Part shown: positions 13,108 through 26,754 of the stretch, one piece after another
Numbering within the stretch: the stretch's first letter is position 1
How the letters are laid out: every line of letters starts with the position of its first letter
Assembly: GCF_910589235.1 (NCBI RefSeq)
Contig: NC_060961.1
Coordinates: forward strand, 6,976,440-7,040,439
Source of the DNA: Vespa crabro
Taxonomy: Eukaryota > Arthropoda > Insecta > Hymenoptera > Vespidae
Direction: 5' to 3'
Length of the DNA: 64,000 nt
The notes under the pieces: model-generated
Database searches by the model: none
Told to the model about the DNA's origin: nothing
What the model saw: the letters and a program-made list of their open reading frames with translations, nothing else
Position numbers and translations under genes: made by a program

Positions 13108-14968
13108 ACCTTCACTTCTAATTTTCTTCGTGGAAAGTTGTTCGTTTGAACCATTTGTAAGAAGGTGTGCCATCAAGAAAGTTTCGTCCTTCCTTGTCGT
13201 CGTTTCTACGAAGTAAGACGAGGCGGAGAAGACGGTGAGACGCCATTCTCGCCTTTTCATCGGATCCATTCTCTCGCGCTCGAAGCGGAAGGAAATTTTT
13301 ACCTCGGCCGTACGGTGGATACGTGCTCGCCGGAAGGGTTCACTACGGAATTGAAATTTTTATAGAAGGAATACATGCCCGAAGCGTTATCATCCACGAC
13401 AAGAAGACCGAAACGTTAAGTGGTGCGGGATCGTAAAAAGAAAGGAAAAAAAAAGGAAAAAAAAAGGGAAGAAAAGACGAAGTGGAAGAAGAAGAAGAAG
13501 AAGACGAGAAAGAAGAAGAAGAAAAAAAAGAAAGGAAAGAAAAGCAAAGAAAGTACGTTCGTTATTTAAAATACCGGAACGGGGTAGGAAAAAAAATCTT
13601 TCCTGTTAACGAGGACCAGTACGTATGTATATGTATATACATATGTATATATAGACAAGCATCTCCTTGACGGTGTGATGCGATTGAAAGAGATTACCGA
13701 GGACGATGGTGATATCAATGGTACGATATTAATAATAACATTTTTTAATCCCCAAGAACAATCGTCGACTTTCCAACTCTCTTTGTCTCTTTCCTTTTTT
13801 TTTTTCTTTTTTTTCCTTTTTCTTTTCTTATTTTCTCATCTTTTAACTAATAAAGATAAAAAATAAATATATACCATCATATATTACGTAAAAAAAAATA
13901 TATATATATATATATATTACGATATATTACATCTAGGAATATATATATCACGTTTATATATACGTATATATGTTGAATACTCGAATAATGAAAAAAAGTT
14001 GGTTCATTTATGGTACTTTTCTCGAAGAAAAAAGAAAAAGAAAAAAAAGCAAAAAAAAGAAAAAAAGAAAATAAAAGAAAGAAAAATACAAAAAATGAGG
14101 TGGGAAAAAGAGGAGGGTGGGTGGCAGGAATAAGGTGCGATGGGACGAGAGGGGAGTAGAAGGAGGAAGAGGAGGAGGAGAAAAAGGATTTGACGTATTT
14201 GCCTGTTCGTGGCAACACCAGGAGTTCTCGCCATTCCTAGAATAAAATTCGGAATTCCTGGCACGCTTTTCCCGTACCATCGGTAGCTACCTCCCGGAAG
14301 GGTAGTTTTGAATTTATTCCTTGGGCGCGAAAATACCTACTGGAGGAGAGAAGAGAAAGGAGGAGAAGAGAAAAAGAGAAGAGGAGAGGAGAGAAAAGAG
14401 GAGGGCGGAGAGGAGAGGAAAGGGAACACACAGTCAAACGTTGCTCCAGCGAAAAGCTTTCTCGGAGATAGCTTTAATGGCTGGCTTATGCGAAAAAGCT
14501 CGGAGCTTGCGCGTGAGGAATTTACAACGGTCAATTTGGTACGCTGACTTTGTTGAGAAAAATGGAAAACGAAGAAACGAAAAGCTAAAGCTTTGTTGTT
14601 TATACAACTTTGAAATCCTTCGTGCGAAATCTTCCTCAGGAAGTATTCGTCCTATAAAGAAATAAAACTTTTTTTTTGATTTATATATATATTATTTGTT
14701 TATTTTCTTTAGCTACAATCATTCCTTTTACGATTATTTTGAATGAACTCTTGTAGAAAAAAAAAAGAAGTAAAAAGAATTATACGGTTTTTATTTATTT
14801 ATTTGTTTATTTTTTTTTCCTTCGATAATGTGCAAGTACTTAGACGGGACGTACATATTTAAATATTTTCTTTTTTTCTATCTTTTTTAATAATTGTTAT
14901 AATATAATTGTGATAAATGGGAGAAGAAAAGAGAGTACTAGCTATGTATGTAATTTTAATTCATAACA

Positions 14969-15006
14969 CAGCAACAACAGGAACAACAACAACAACAACA
15001 ACAATA
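14969..15006 (+). repeat. (ACA)n microsatellite
   Basis: CAACAACAGGAACAAC then about eight ACA units. Confidence 0.92.
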
Positions 15007-15386
15007 ACCACATTTTTAGATTTTCAGATAGAATCGATTTTTTGTTAGGAATACTCTTGAAATATTTTAATTAAGTGTTATTAATAGTCCATAGTTTCGA
15101 TAATTAAGATTTCTATTCTCGTATTAGTCGGAACGCATTCGTTTTTATTAACTGTGATATTGGACTCGGTCTGATTATGTAAAAGTATAGATAGAGATTT
15201 ATATGCAATAATCGAAGGATTAATAGGTGAGTACATATCTTTCAAAGATTTTTTCAAGTATCATGTATTTCATTTAGACGTACATATGCATATATAAAGG
15301 TTAATTATTGAGATGTTAGTTTTTGATGGTTTTTGTTCGAATAAAATATAGTACTTTGATCACTTGTAAAGTCCTTGAATGAGAGA

Positions 15387-15444
<58 letters not shown>

Positions 15445-15999
15445 AGTATTACCTCGTGATTTGTAATTTTCCAGAAATCCGGAACATCACGTGCTTTTTT
15501 CTTCCTCACCTTTTGCTCGTGAATCGAACCACGTAACGGGAAATTATGGTACGCATTTCATTAAACTTTGCGACAGAGATTAAAACGTATGATCATGAGC
15601 GACTCGTATCGTCTCTACGTCTCCCTCTCTCTCTTTCTTTCTCTCTCTCTCTCTCTCTTCCTCTTTCTTTTCTCATCCAACACTTGCCTACACAAACAAT
15701 GGCGATGGCGTTGAACTTATCGAAATCCATCGAGACTTCACAATGATAAAATTAATGTTTAATATCTTTTAGATGTCCCATAAGTTGGAATCCTTTTTTA
15801 TATTTTTCTTTTTTTTTTTTTTATTTTTCGTCCAACTTGTAGAAGTAAAGTAGAAAAAGTGGAACTTAAATTACTTTTTCTTTCTTATTCCTTTTCTCTT
15901 CTTCCTTTATGACCTTTCTTTTTCACCGGTTCTCTTCGTGATCGTATTCATTCTATAATTCGATTATTTTTATTACTTTAGTTAATTAGTAAATTATAT

Positions 16000-16052
16000 T
16001 AAAATATATATATATATATATTTCAGATATATATATACATATACATATACAT

Positions 16053-16120
<68 letters not shown>

Positions 16121-16122
16121 CA
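16000..16122 (+). repeat. AT-rich array with ACATAT units
   Basis: AT runs alternate with ACATATACATATACATAT blocks twice (16033-16052, 16071-16088). Both the first and last AT runs end in TTTCAGAT, so a longer unit of about 95 bp may be duplicated. Confidence 0.85.
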
Positions 16123-16198
16123 GATTTAATGGAAGAATTGTTTCAATATGAATCCTTCAACGCTTTCGTTAAGCTTACCCAGATTTTCAGTTGCCTCA

Positions 16199-16240
<42 letters not shown>

Positions 16241-16551
16241 CAGGATAACTCGAAAATTCGTTAATTGCAGCTTGAGCTACAACACGATGTTAATTTACCG
16301 CGGACTAGTTTACCATGTGCACGTGCTTTCCCGTCTGTGTAGATACGGCACGAATGCTTTTACAAGAAAATTCGAGTCTCTCCAAGTTGTTCCTTTTTCG
16401 CAATGTTAGTTTCCTTAACACGTTTTAATTTTAAAATCGTTCTATCGTTGTAAGTGGTTTCGTATCGAGTTAACAAGCGTAACAATACTTCACTTTTTAT
16501 ATCTTCTTTCTTTTTTGTATTTTTTTTTGTTTTCGTTATATCTCTTTCTCT

Positions 16552-16598
<47 letters not shown>

Positions 16599-16844
16599 TA
16601 CTCTCTTCTATTAACTTAACCGCGAAATTGCGAACGAATTCGAATAGAGAATAACGAGGCTAAGTAATTTATACGAAATATCTAACTAGAATTACCTTTT
16701 ATCTCTGAATGGAAATCTTAGAAAATAGCTTAGAATAGAAGTAAAACGATTCTCTTTTAAGAATTTACGAACATCTGTGCTGAGTATTGTGGTAACACGG
16801 GCAAGGGGTTCTAACGGGTGAGCGGGCTCTAACGTTTAAACCTT

Positions 16845-17099
16845 TTAGAAACACACTCGTAGTATATCTCTTTTCGATATTGACAGAACGACGGTAATGT
16901 GAATTTCAGTTCCTACGGGACTTTCAGAGACCAGCCCTGGGATCGTTTTTGAACGTAAAAATATTACGTCGGCGGAAGCAACGCTCGTAAATATAAACTT
17001 TTTTACGTCGGAACAACGAGATTCGAAAATTTCTATGTGTTTGTGAGTTAACGTTTTAAGCTCGCTCGACGGATTAACCGATTCGATTGTTAGTCTCAT
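16845..17099 (-). CDS. Candidate 84-residue ORF, unknown (uncertain)
   Basis: ATG at 17099 on the minus strand. The product, beginning MRLTIESVNPSSELKTL, has mixed composition without repeat runs, unlike most open frames here. No domain, signal peptide or membrane segment is recognised. An AT-rich TATAAAT lies upstream near 17121-17127 (as read on the plus strand). It is probably chance, but it is one of the few non-repetitive frames of this length. Confidence 0.12.
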   Translation of the reverse strand: MRLTIESVNPSSELKTLTHKHIEIFESRCSDVKKFIFTSVASADVIFLRSKTIPGLVSESPVGTEIHITVVLSISKRDILRVCF

Positions 17100-17849
17100 G
17101 TGTACACGTTTGGTTTACGTATATAAATACACACACACGCACACACCCACACATGTGTATGTATATTTGTGATATACATATATCTATATACGTATGTTAT
17201 ATTCCGTCTGTGGAAAAGAAGACAAATTTATTCGAATTTTCAAGGGAATACGAATAGTTTTACCGAGGATTCGTCTCTGTGAATCGTAACGACGAGAATT
17301 TGTTTTTAGAATTCTTTCGACGAACGAACTGCGAACTCCGTGATTCCTTACTTATAAACGGAGTTTTTTTCTTTTTCTTTTTTCTTTTCTTTCTCCTTTT
17401 TTTTTTTTTTTAAGCGAGATTGTAATCTAAAGATTTGCAAAGAGACATTTCTACTATTACGCTTGTATTAGATAATTCGAATGACATAATAAACATAATA
17501 CGAATGAAATTACGTATAGTTTTATGAATTAATTTACGAATTAATTTCTTATTTTAGTTTGTTTTTTCTTTTCTCTTTCTTCTTTTTTTTTTCTGTCGGT
17601 AAAGTAAAAGAATCATAGTACCTACAGATGTAATGTACATAAGCGAAATAAGTTTTCTGCTTCTTTTTTATTTTTTTCTTCTTTTTTTTTTTCATAATAA
17701 TTAATCCCTCTCATTAACGATCTTACGATAAGGATAATAATGTTTTAATATTTTATCGTTTTTAATAAGTGTCTTTTTTTTTTTCTTTCTTTTTCTTTTT
17801 TTGTTTTTTTTCTTTTCACAGAATCAAGAATTTGTATAAAACGTTGAAC

Positions 17850-17888
<39 letters not shown>

Positions 17889-18679
17889 AAATATATATAT
17901 ATATTTAATGTAATATGCATTGTATGCATAGATCTTTAGCATATACGAGAGATTCGTGAGAATAATATCGTGGCGTAATGTTCGTGCCTGGTATTAGCTC
18001 GTTTTTCCGTGGGACCGATCGTTTTGCACGTAGAACTGATTATCTCGCAAGCTGTAGTAACGTGTGTGACGTAACTGAACAAGCTAGTCAATAATCCAAC
18101 GTGTAGTGTAGGTGTATACGTGTATAAGTGTGTTCCGTCCAAGAGCATACGCTATCTCCCTATTTCGTTGCATGCTAAAGTGGTCGTTTTCATAATACTC
18201 TTTGCAAACTAATCTTGAAAATGTAATCTAACGAATCAAAACCGATATATGCGCTTTATACTTTGATATTATTAGTAGAGATAAATTTTTTCGGTGTAAC
18301 ATTAAAAAAAAATCGTAATATACGTAAAGGGATTAGATAGAAATAAATTAAAATATATATCCGATTTATTTTTACCTATCTGTCTATCTTTTTTATTTAT
18401 TTATTTGGAATAATTATTAAAAAAAAAGTATATATATATATTTTCTTTTTTTTTTATCGTGCGCCTATAACATATAAATATGTTTTTTTTCTTTTTCTTT
18501 TAATACGTTTTCAAACGAAAGGTCGAATAAATTGTTTCGATTTGAGTTCTTCATCGATTTAGCATAGATATCTGGTATTAATGACTTATCGATACAATCC
18601 GTAACATTGGCATAAAACAACGAATGGATAATGAGGATAAATGCAATTAATAGCTTTTTAGAAAGGTGATTTGCAAATG

Positions 18680-18870
18680 TCAACATTACTGGTTTCACGT
18701 GCTTTAACTCGTGACACGTAGTTCACGATCAACAAGCACGTTATATCGGATAATAGTCACGTCGTGTGGTCACCAACTGGATTCATTAGAGTATTGCAAG
18801 GCCCGATTCCGATATGTATCGTATTGTTTAATTGCTCACCTGGAGTCGATTTGATTAACGTCAGTAGTAT
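18680..18870. promoter_or_regulatory. Candidate regulatory island
   Basis: High-complexity block with repeated CACGTG/CACGT cores (for example TTTCACGTGC near 18695 and GTCACGTCGTGTGGTCAC near 18757), CACCTG near 18838 and TTTGATTAACG. E-box-like sites cluster here. Function unknown. Confidence 0.25.
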
Positions 18871-19063
18871 GTACATTATTGCAAGAATTTTAAATGACAA
18901 ATGACGATATTAACAAGTTCGACCTCGCATTATGAGTATATATACATATGCATGTACATAATCTTGTTGAGAGATTGAAAATAATTGCATTTAACAACTG
19001 TTCACGCGTTCGTTCGTTTTCAAGTTCAAATCATAAGAGCCAAGAACCAAGATGGATAGAGAA

Positions 19064-19109
<46 letters not shown>

Positions 19110-20253
19110 GAGAGAGAGAGAGAGGAGAGAGAGAGGGAAGGAAGGGATATATGAAAAAGATTTCCGATTTTAATCGTAAAAGATAAATCTGTTATCATCA
19201 TTGTTAATGTAATATTAATGACGAATAAGAAAATTATTAACGTTAATATATTATAAAGAAAATTATTATTATTATAGCACGTACACGATCAATGGTTTAA
19301 TTTAAATTCGTTCAAAATTTCTATTACGTTCGATCAATATTATTATTCATTTGAAACTATGAATCTTTATTGTTATACGTAATATGTAACGCATGTTTAT
19401 TGTTATTTCGAATCACGTATATATGTATATATATATGTATACATATAAATACATATATTTATATGCATATATACGTCCATATTATACATATGTATATAAT
19501 TTTCCGAGCAAGTTGAGAGGAAGTGGCTTGAGTGACAATGAATCGAAATCAAACGATCGTATAGTGGATTGATGGCAATGCCACAGCTTCCAATTCCTAT
19601 AGAGTCCTTTCCCCCCCCTCATCCCCGCCTCCAATGCATCCTACACCTCTCCATACCATCGTTGTTCTCTTCGATGCGTAATTCTGAATTGAACGGTGCG
19701 GCCAAGCCTTTTGTCCAAGTTCCTATAAACGCTTATCCGTTTGGTCGGTCCCTCTATTATACCCGGTATAGATTGTAGAATCGTTGAAATATCGTCTTCC
19801 GATAGAAGAATATTATCTCCACTTTACACGACTTTTTGAAAATTCGATCATTTCATAAACGTTGAATAATAAATTTCATTGTCATTGTAATAGAGAGAAC
19901 CGAGTGAAAGAAGTAGAAATTAATGTAAACTTTTCTCTCTTTTCTTTTTTCTTTTTTACTTTCTTTCTTTTCTTATATCTTTTTTGTCAGGTGTCATTTA
20001 ATGTAAAAATTTTTAATTTCTCTTTATTATTATAGAAATTTTTCTCCTTAAAAGAGTAAAACTTATAATCTAATGAATATTTTCGTTTTCGATTTCGAAT
20101 TTAATGTACGTATTTCATAGAATATCCCTTTTTCAATCATTTCCCTTTCGATTCTATTTAATCAATTTAATTTTATACCTTGAATTGATATATGACTTAT
20201 CGCGATGACGCTTTAGATCTGATATTTTAATTATTATTTCTTTTCTCTGTCTT

Positions 20254-20292
<39 letters not shown>

Positions 20293-20916
20293 CTCTCTCT
20301 TTCTTTCTCATAATAATATTAATTGTAAAATGTAATATAAAATGTTATTATTAAATTAATGTAAAATGAATATTACGAATTAAATCATTCATTCACTATA
20401 ATATAGTAGTAATATTAGTAGTAGTAGTAGTAACATTTTTGCATTCATAATAAAAATGATAAATAAAAAATATATTTTTTCTTTTGTTTATCATATCATA
20501 TATTACACTTTTCTCTGTAAACTAAATATTTCGTTTCTCGTTCTTTCTTTTTTCTTTTTTTCTTTTCTTTCTTTATTTTCTTTTTTTTTTTTAAATATGC
20601 ATAGTAATACATGTTTTATAAGAGTTTTCAGAATGAATGCGAAATAATGTGGGCCATCCATCAGGTGACGTTAACTGAACGAAAAGTCATTCGTGAGAAT
20701 AAAAAGGATCCCCGTTATCCGACGTGTTTCAAAGAAGAAACAGAATAGGACGAGCCAAGTAGCTTCGGGCTAAGTTTCAAGGATAATTTGTATTATTTGC
20801 GATAAAAGTTTCTTTCGTTCGACGCGTTAATGGGTCTCTCTGGGTCCTTGGAGATTCAGTTTCTTTTTATTTTTTTTTCTCTTCTCTTCTTACTCTCTCT
20901 CTCTCTCTCTCTCTTT

Positions 20917-20949
<33 letters not shown>

Positions 20950-21235
20950 TCTCTCTCTCTCATTCTTATTCTCTTTCTGTCTCCTTTCTCTTCTCTCACT
21001 TTTTCCTTCACTCATCTTCGGACTAGAGTGGAAAAAGTATTGTTGCTTTAGCATTACACCACCAGCAGTACTTTTTTCTTCTCTCTCTTTCTCTTTTTCT
21101 CTTTCTCTTTTTCTTTTATTCTTCTAGCACCCCTTATTCCATCTCTTTATTTTGCCACTCTACTATACTATAGAGACAATGAGACACTTGAACGGAAGTC
21201 GACTTTTACGAGTAGAAAGAGAAAGAAAAAAAGAC

Positions 21236-21298
<63 letters not shown>

Positions 21299-21313
21299 CA
21301 GATAGTTAGATAG

Positions 21314-21389
<76 letters not shown>
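21236..21389 (+). repeat. (GATA)n passing into (GA)n
   Basis: GATA units at 21239-21330 have a few interruptions (GACAGATAGTTA near 21298). They are followed by uninterrupted GA to 21389. It is one of the longest compound microsatellites here. Confidence 0.95.
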
Positions 21390-21392
<3 letters not shown>

Positions 21393-21617
21393 CTCTACTT
21401 TTAGTTATTCCAATAATTGATTAAGTGGTTATATTTTATTCTTTTATTTTTCTCTTTCTCTATCCATCTTTCTTTTTCAATTTTTCTTTTTCTCTTTTTT
21501 CATCATCGCTCTTTCGGAGTATCGACGATTAAAACCGATCGAAGGATTCAACAAAAAAAAAGAAGGAAAAATGAAAAAAAGGAAAAAGTGAAAAAAAATA
21601 CTTGACATTCCGACAGT

Positions 21618-21620
<3 letters not shown>

Positions 21621-21710
<90 letters not shown>

Positions 21711-21711
21711 A
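21621..21711 (+). repeat. Long (GA)n tract
   Basis: About 90 bp of GA with a single GAAAG break near 21696. It is read as serine/leucine or glutamate/arginine runs in spurious open frames on both strands. Confidence 0.95.
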
Positions 21712-22600
21712 TATCATCGAATTCGTTCGACCAAAATTGGATCTACTCATTGTCAGTTTATAATTAAAGCGTTACTTTCTATCGAATTAAATGAATAGAA
21801 AAGAATGGATAGATAGGGATGATATAACTCTTTGGCGATCTTTCAATTGATTTTTTTTTGGAATTAAAATGACTTTCATTCTTCGTTTTTTTTTTTGTTT
21901 TTTTTCGTTGTCGACGATTTTTTGACGACGAATTGCAAGAGATATTTGCGAATTTGTTACGTTTTGTAAACCGCGAATTTATTCAAAAGCAACCACAAAT
22001 CGTGGAAATACTGAAAGAGGTCTGTCGTTTTTTCTTTTTTTTTCTTTTTTTTCTTTTTTTTTTTCCATTAAGCGATAGATCTCATAAACTTGAATATTTG
22101 GCAATGCGTGCATGTAAGGCAAACAAATTGGCTAATCGATGAGCTTTTTAATTTTTGGATTGACGAGGAGTGATCATGGAGCCAAAAAAAGAAATGAGAG
22201 CCAAAAGAAAAAAAATTCGGAAAAAGGCAAAGTCATGATAGCTTCGATCGAAGATATAATTAAATGCTTAATGAATCGTGGAATAATTTAAACCATGGAA
22301 TTATGTGACTTCGAGATAGCGTTCTAATAAGTTCGATTTGGAAAGTTTCGGTGTTTTCGTACCGTGGGGCCGGGTGGTGCTTTCATGAAACGATGATATT
22401 AAATCGTGATTCTTTTAATTAACGATTCGGTATTCGCTTCAATTAGTAAATTAGAACGGTTCGTTTTAAATCGTGCTATTACTCGGAGAAATACGATCGT
22501 GAGAACTCGTTATTTAATATGAATTTTCGCGTACGATTGTGTTTTTTACATTATCTATAGTATATATCTATGTGTACGTGTGTGTATGTCTTTGTATATA

Positions 22601-22653
<53 letters not shown>

Positions 22654-23003
22654 GTATATATGTGTGTGTACGTATAGGTTTTACGTTCGCTGCAATGAGT
22701 TTACGAGAAATTATTTGATTATGAATTTGAGTACGATTGCAAACGTACTTTGACTTTTACCAATGTATTTAAAAATAAAACAATGAGAATTAAAAATGTA
22801 TAGATATAATGTAATGAAAGTAATCGGAGTAAGATAGATAATTGTTCGCTGACCCGATAAGGTAATTATATCTAACGTTATTTTATGGTTATGGCGAAAC
22901 GTAAATGTTTTTTCGATGTACACACTTATTTTATCAAGAGTATCTCGTTAGTATATAATCAAATAATTTTTCTAAATTTTTCTTCGTCTTCCTTTTCCTT
23001 TCG

Positions 23004-23005
<2 letters not shown>

Positions 23006-23034
<29 letters not shown>
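23006..23034 (+). repeat. Poly(T), 29 bp
   Basis: Uninterrupted T run. Comparable A runs lie at 12466-12491, 25086-25108 and 29636-29657. Confidence 0.95.
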
Positions 23035-23038
<4 letters not shown>

Positions 23039-24189
23039 AATCATTTTGTATATTATACAAAACCATCGATTGATATAAGATAATTTTTTGTATAAAGAAT
23101 AACGTATATTATAGAAACGTATTTATAATATCGACGGTTCGAAGTATTTCATCGTACTTTGACGTAGATAATAATCCATAGTTTGTATTGCTCTATGACA
23201 TCATACCAGGAGATTGTCGTAAATCTATATTATGAAAGCACGGGGACGGTCATTCGTTTCTATAGAGCGATATATTCGATGAAGTTGGATTAGGACGATT
23301 CGTCACGTCCGCTCTTGTCACTATCACTATGTTCCACGAGATATTCCGCGACCGGAGGTGCCATTAAATTTATCTCTCATCAGAATCCTTCTTATCTTCT
23401 TCCTCTTCTTATTCTTCTGCTTATTTTTCTTCTTCTTTCATTATTTTTTTTTTATGTTCGTATCTTCAATGTCAATATTATCGTGAAATAATATCTACAT
23501 AATTCTCCCCGAATTTCGTTAGCATTATAACGTAAATTTCTCCATATTGGCCGTTGATCGTCTCGCTCATTAACGATCTAATTAACCGTTCGTACCAATT
23601 ATCGTAGCTAAGTTTCATATTGGTTTCCGGGAAGTTTCGTGAAAGTCGTTGCCGTTAAAATTATACCGACTTAACGACGGAGAACGAATTGAGAGAAATA
23701 CAGAGACAACGAAGAGATCATCCTCTCCTTTCGAAAATTTTAGTTCCAAATTCGATGTCCAACAATTTATCTAATTCCTCCAACCATCCCTACATACGTA
23801 TCCATATATATACACACACACATATACCAATCTTGGACATTGCTTCGTTTCGTGAAACTACGAATTATTATTATCATAATAATATACCTGATGTATTCCT
23901 CGTTACGGCTCGTTACGCGAGAACAGTTAACGAATATCCGCTTAAAGACAAAGCGATCTCATTCGAAGGGACAACGGCGACTTAAGCGTCCTCTCTGTAT
24001 AGTAGCTCTGTATAGTATGAGTTTCATCTGATATGTATGAGGACGTATGTCGCACAGCTTGTTACAACTAATTGTTAATCACATCCTGTATTTTCATAGA
24101 TGAAAACGAGAAGACGAGAGCGAAATATGACTGAAGATACGAAATATAAACGAAAGATATATATATATATATAAATAGAGAAAGAGAAA

Positions 24190-24233
<44 letters not shown>

Positions 24234-25739
24234 AAGATAATAAATAATAGTGTAAGAATATTATTCATTAACGTAAACTTATATCAGATGGATTTAGTTT
24301 TATATAAGTAAATATTTTTTATTTTGTAATAATTTATTTTATTTTTAACAAAAATATATATATATATATATGATGATTTATTTATAATTTAAACGTTAGT
24401 TTTCGTGCGTGAATGAATAAATATGTAGAATGCTAATGGACATCAAACGATTATTTAATATCATTTCAAAAATTTGTTTGATGCATATTATCTAGTATCT
24501 TACCTCTCTATCATACACACGTAAGTAAGTAAATAAGTACATATATAGACAGACTTGTACACCGATAGACAGAGCAATTTACACATACTTATACGCGTAT
24601 AAATACGTAAGATGAAAGAATTTAATAACACCGAAAACAGATGCTATACGTTTATAAAGTCGGTATGTGTGCGACATAAGCTGTGGATGCAATAAATGAA
24701 GGGTTAGAGAGAAATAGAAAAGGAAAGATTCGTGGGTAATACGAAAAGAAGAGAGTGAGAGTCTCGGAGGTTCACGAGACGAAGATCGCATCTCGATGAA
24801 AAGGCAATGCCGTCTTCGATATTGCTTTCCACGTTGACCTCCATTCTTTCCTTCGTCTGTGGAAAAATGCTTTTTACTTTCTCGACGTTGATTTCTCCTT
24901 CTTTCATCTTAACGCCCTTTCTGCGTAGAAAAGAGAGAGAGAGAGAGAGAGAAGGAGAGAGAGAATGGTACAACGATCTAATTTTCTTTTTTTTACTTTG
25001 CATGAATCCAATCAATTCGATGGCAACTCAACGAAACGACATTCGTTTCATCATCGTACAAAACGATTGCCAGTCTATCAGCGATAAAAAAAAAAAAAAA
25101 AAAAAAAAGTAAAATGCATTCGAACTTAGAGAAAGTTTTCTCTTTTTATTCGTGTTAATAATCGTTTGGTTTGATCTTTGAAAAAAAAAGAAAAAAAAGA
25201 AAAAAAAGAAAAAAAAATTAGATCTTACTTTTAGTCATTGAATTTTTTTATTTGTAATGACTAGCGCCTGAAGAGAGATAACACTCCATACATTCGTTCA
25301 TATTTTGATATATATAACGCGGGTTGCCTATTATTAGGCATATCGGTTAGATTTGGAGGAGGGGGATTAAATAATTTTCCTATTGATAAATGATGTTAGA
25401 AATTGCAATTATCGAGGAAGTATAAAGTGTTACCTATCTCTAGGCTTGACATTTTCATACTATCTGACAAATAATATTATTACGTATAAGTACTTTATAA
25501 TTTCTATTTCATAGCGTTTCGTTAGTCAAAGGGAACAACTCTGTAGTTGCTATCTGTCTTTTTTCCTCTCCCTTCCTCTCTCTCTCTCTCTCTTTCTCTC
25601 TAATTTCTCTTGAAGATCAACCCGGAAGTTAATTTTATCGACGCCTTCACTGCAAAAGTGTACAGGTTGGAGTAGCTCCTGCTAATTACGAGTAATTAGA
25701 TAAATCGTCGAGCGAGCAATTTTTACGTCGAGGAAGGAA

Positions 25740-25870
25740 TTAGAAGCGGCCGTGCCGTGCGGCGTTATCTGATAAATCATTAATGCAGTTAATTAAAAAC
25801 TTTAATCAACCCTCCGCCGGCGGAGTAGTTTCAAGTTGCTTCGAAGCTTTCTCCAACGTTGACACTGTTA
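25740..25870. promoter_or_regulatory. Candidate conserved regulatory element
   Basis: A repeat-free island. It contains GTGCCGTGCGGCG, a palindromic pair of GATA sites TTATCTGATAA (25765-25775), several homeodomain-type cores (ATCATTAATG, TTAATTAA at 25789-25796, TTTAATCAA) and the perfect 14 bp palindrome CTCCGCCGGCGGAG (25812-25825). Dense mixed factor sites in otherwise low-complexity DNA suggest an enhancer. Conservation was not tested. Confidence 0.35.
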
Positions 25871-26295
25871 CCGTAGCTTTCCGTAATATTTGAACTTCTT
25901 CTTCTTCTTCCTTTTTTTTTCTCCTTTTTCTTTCTTAATGTTTCCTTTCTTTTTTTCTTTTATCTTTTTTTTTTTTTATTTTTTTACTTTTCACTTCACT
26001 CGCGAGAAAAAACGATCGATGAAAGGCCGATGATTAATTGCAATTAGATTGAACGATGATAGAGAGCTTAAATTCTGACACGCGAGCGAATTATATCAAT
26101 CATCGTTATATCATTCTCTCGATGTTCAATATGTTAATAGGATTCGAAATAAAATTTTCATTTCAAAATCGTTCGTTTCTCTCTCTTTCTATCTATCTAT
26201 CTATCTATTTGTCTTTCTCTCTCTTGTTCAACAATAATTTACCAATTAACTATTTATTCGAAAGCGAATGTATCGTAAAGGAATAAAAACGATAG

Positions 26296-26708
26296 ATGAG
26301 AATCATTTATCAATTCGACAAACGATCTACGTTTAATTTCCTGGGTAGAAAAAAATATATGTTTTCCGAATACTCCCACGTCTTTATTATCGTTATTTTT
26401 ATCGGTTTGGAATTCCAACATGGTATCGCGTTGAACCATGAAGCACGCGTTTCAATGGCAACGAAAATTCCGATCTCTCTGCGCATTTTTTGCAGACGGC
26501 GCAACGAGTATAACGTTGAATACTTACCTATTGGAATTTATATATTAGTTGTACACACGGCAGCATGTGCGTTTCAGGACAAAAGGGTGAATTCGCCATG
26601 TTGGATGGTCGTGGAATGCGATAGAGTGCGGCTCTATGGCATCCGGAAAAGAATTTGGGTCAATGAGAAACTCGTATCAATGTGTGTTGCTCTTATCGAC
26701 GATCGAAA

Positions 26709-26754
<46 letters not shown>

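Larger units (their letters stand above)
12803..18679. other. Gene-free DNA with purine/pyrimidine blocks
   Basis: GA/GATA 13033-13108. GC-balanced island 13150-13400. Purine-rich 13440-13550, 14022-14190 and 14340-14425. Pyrimidine 13782-13850. (GA)n 15385-15443. (CT)n 15620-15672, 16202-16236 and 16505-16605. CA-rich 17127-17160. T-rich 17360-17412 and 17777-17818. (AT)n 17853-17905. No recognised gene apart from the uncertain ORF at 16845-17099. Confidence 0.75.
18871..25739. other. Gene-free repeat-rich DNA
   Basis: (GA)n 19066-19145, 24177-24230 and 24929-24964. AT/ATGT 19428-19500 and 22555-22680. Proline-coding but unconvincing frame 19572-19778. (CT)n 20240-20310, 20866-20992 and 21073-21125. 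(AGT)n 20406-20433. Pyrimidine 21430-21505 and 23370-23450. Higher-complexity DNA at 22140-22540 and 23160-23360. No exon pair seen. Confidence 0.78.

Noticed and set aside
19572..19778. Proline-containing 68-codon frame
   Set aside because: No homology recognised. It is composed of a C-rich patch and shows no transcription signal, so it was left as chance.
21236..21711. Possible CRISPR-like or satellite array
   Set aside because: It is plain GATA and GA microsatellite DNA, without spacers or a longer repeat unit.
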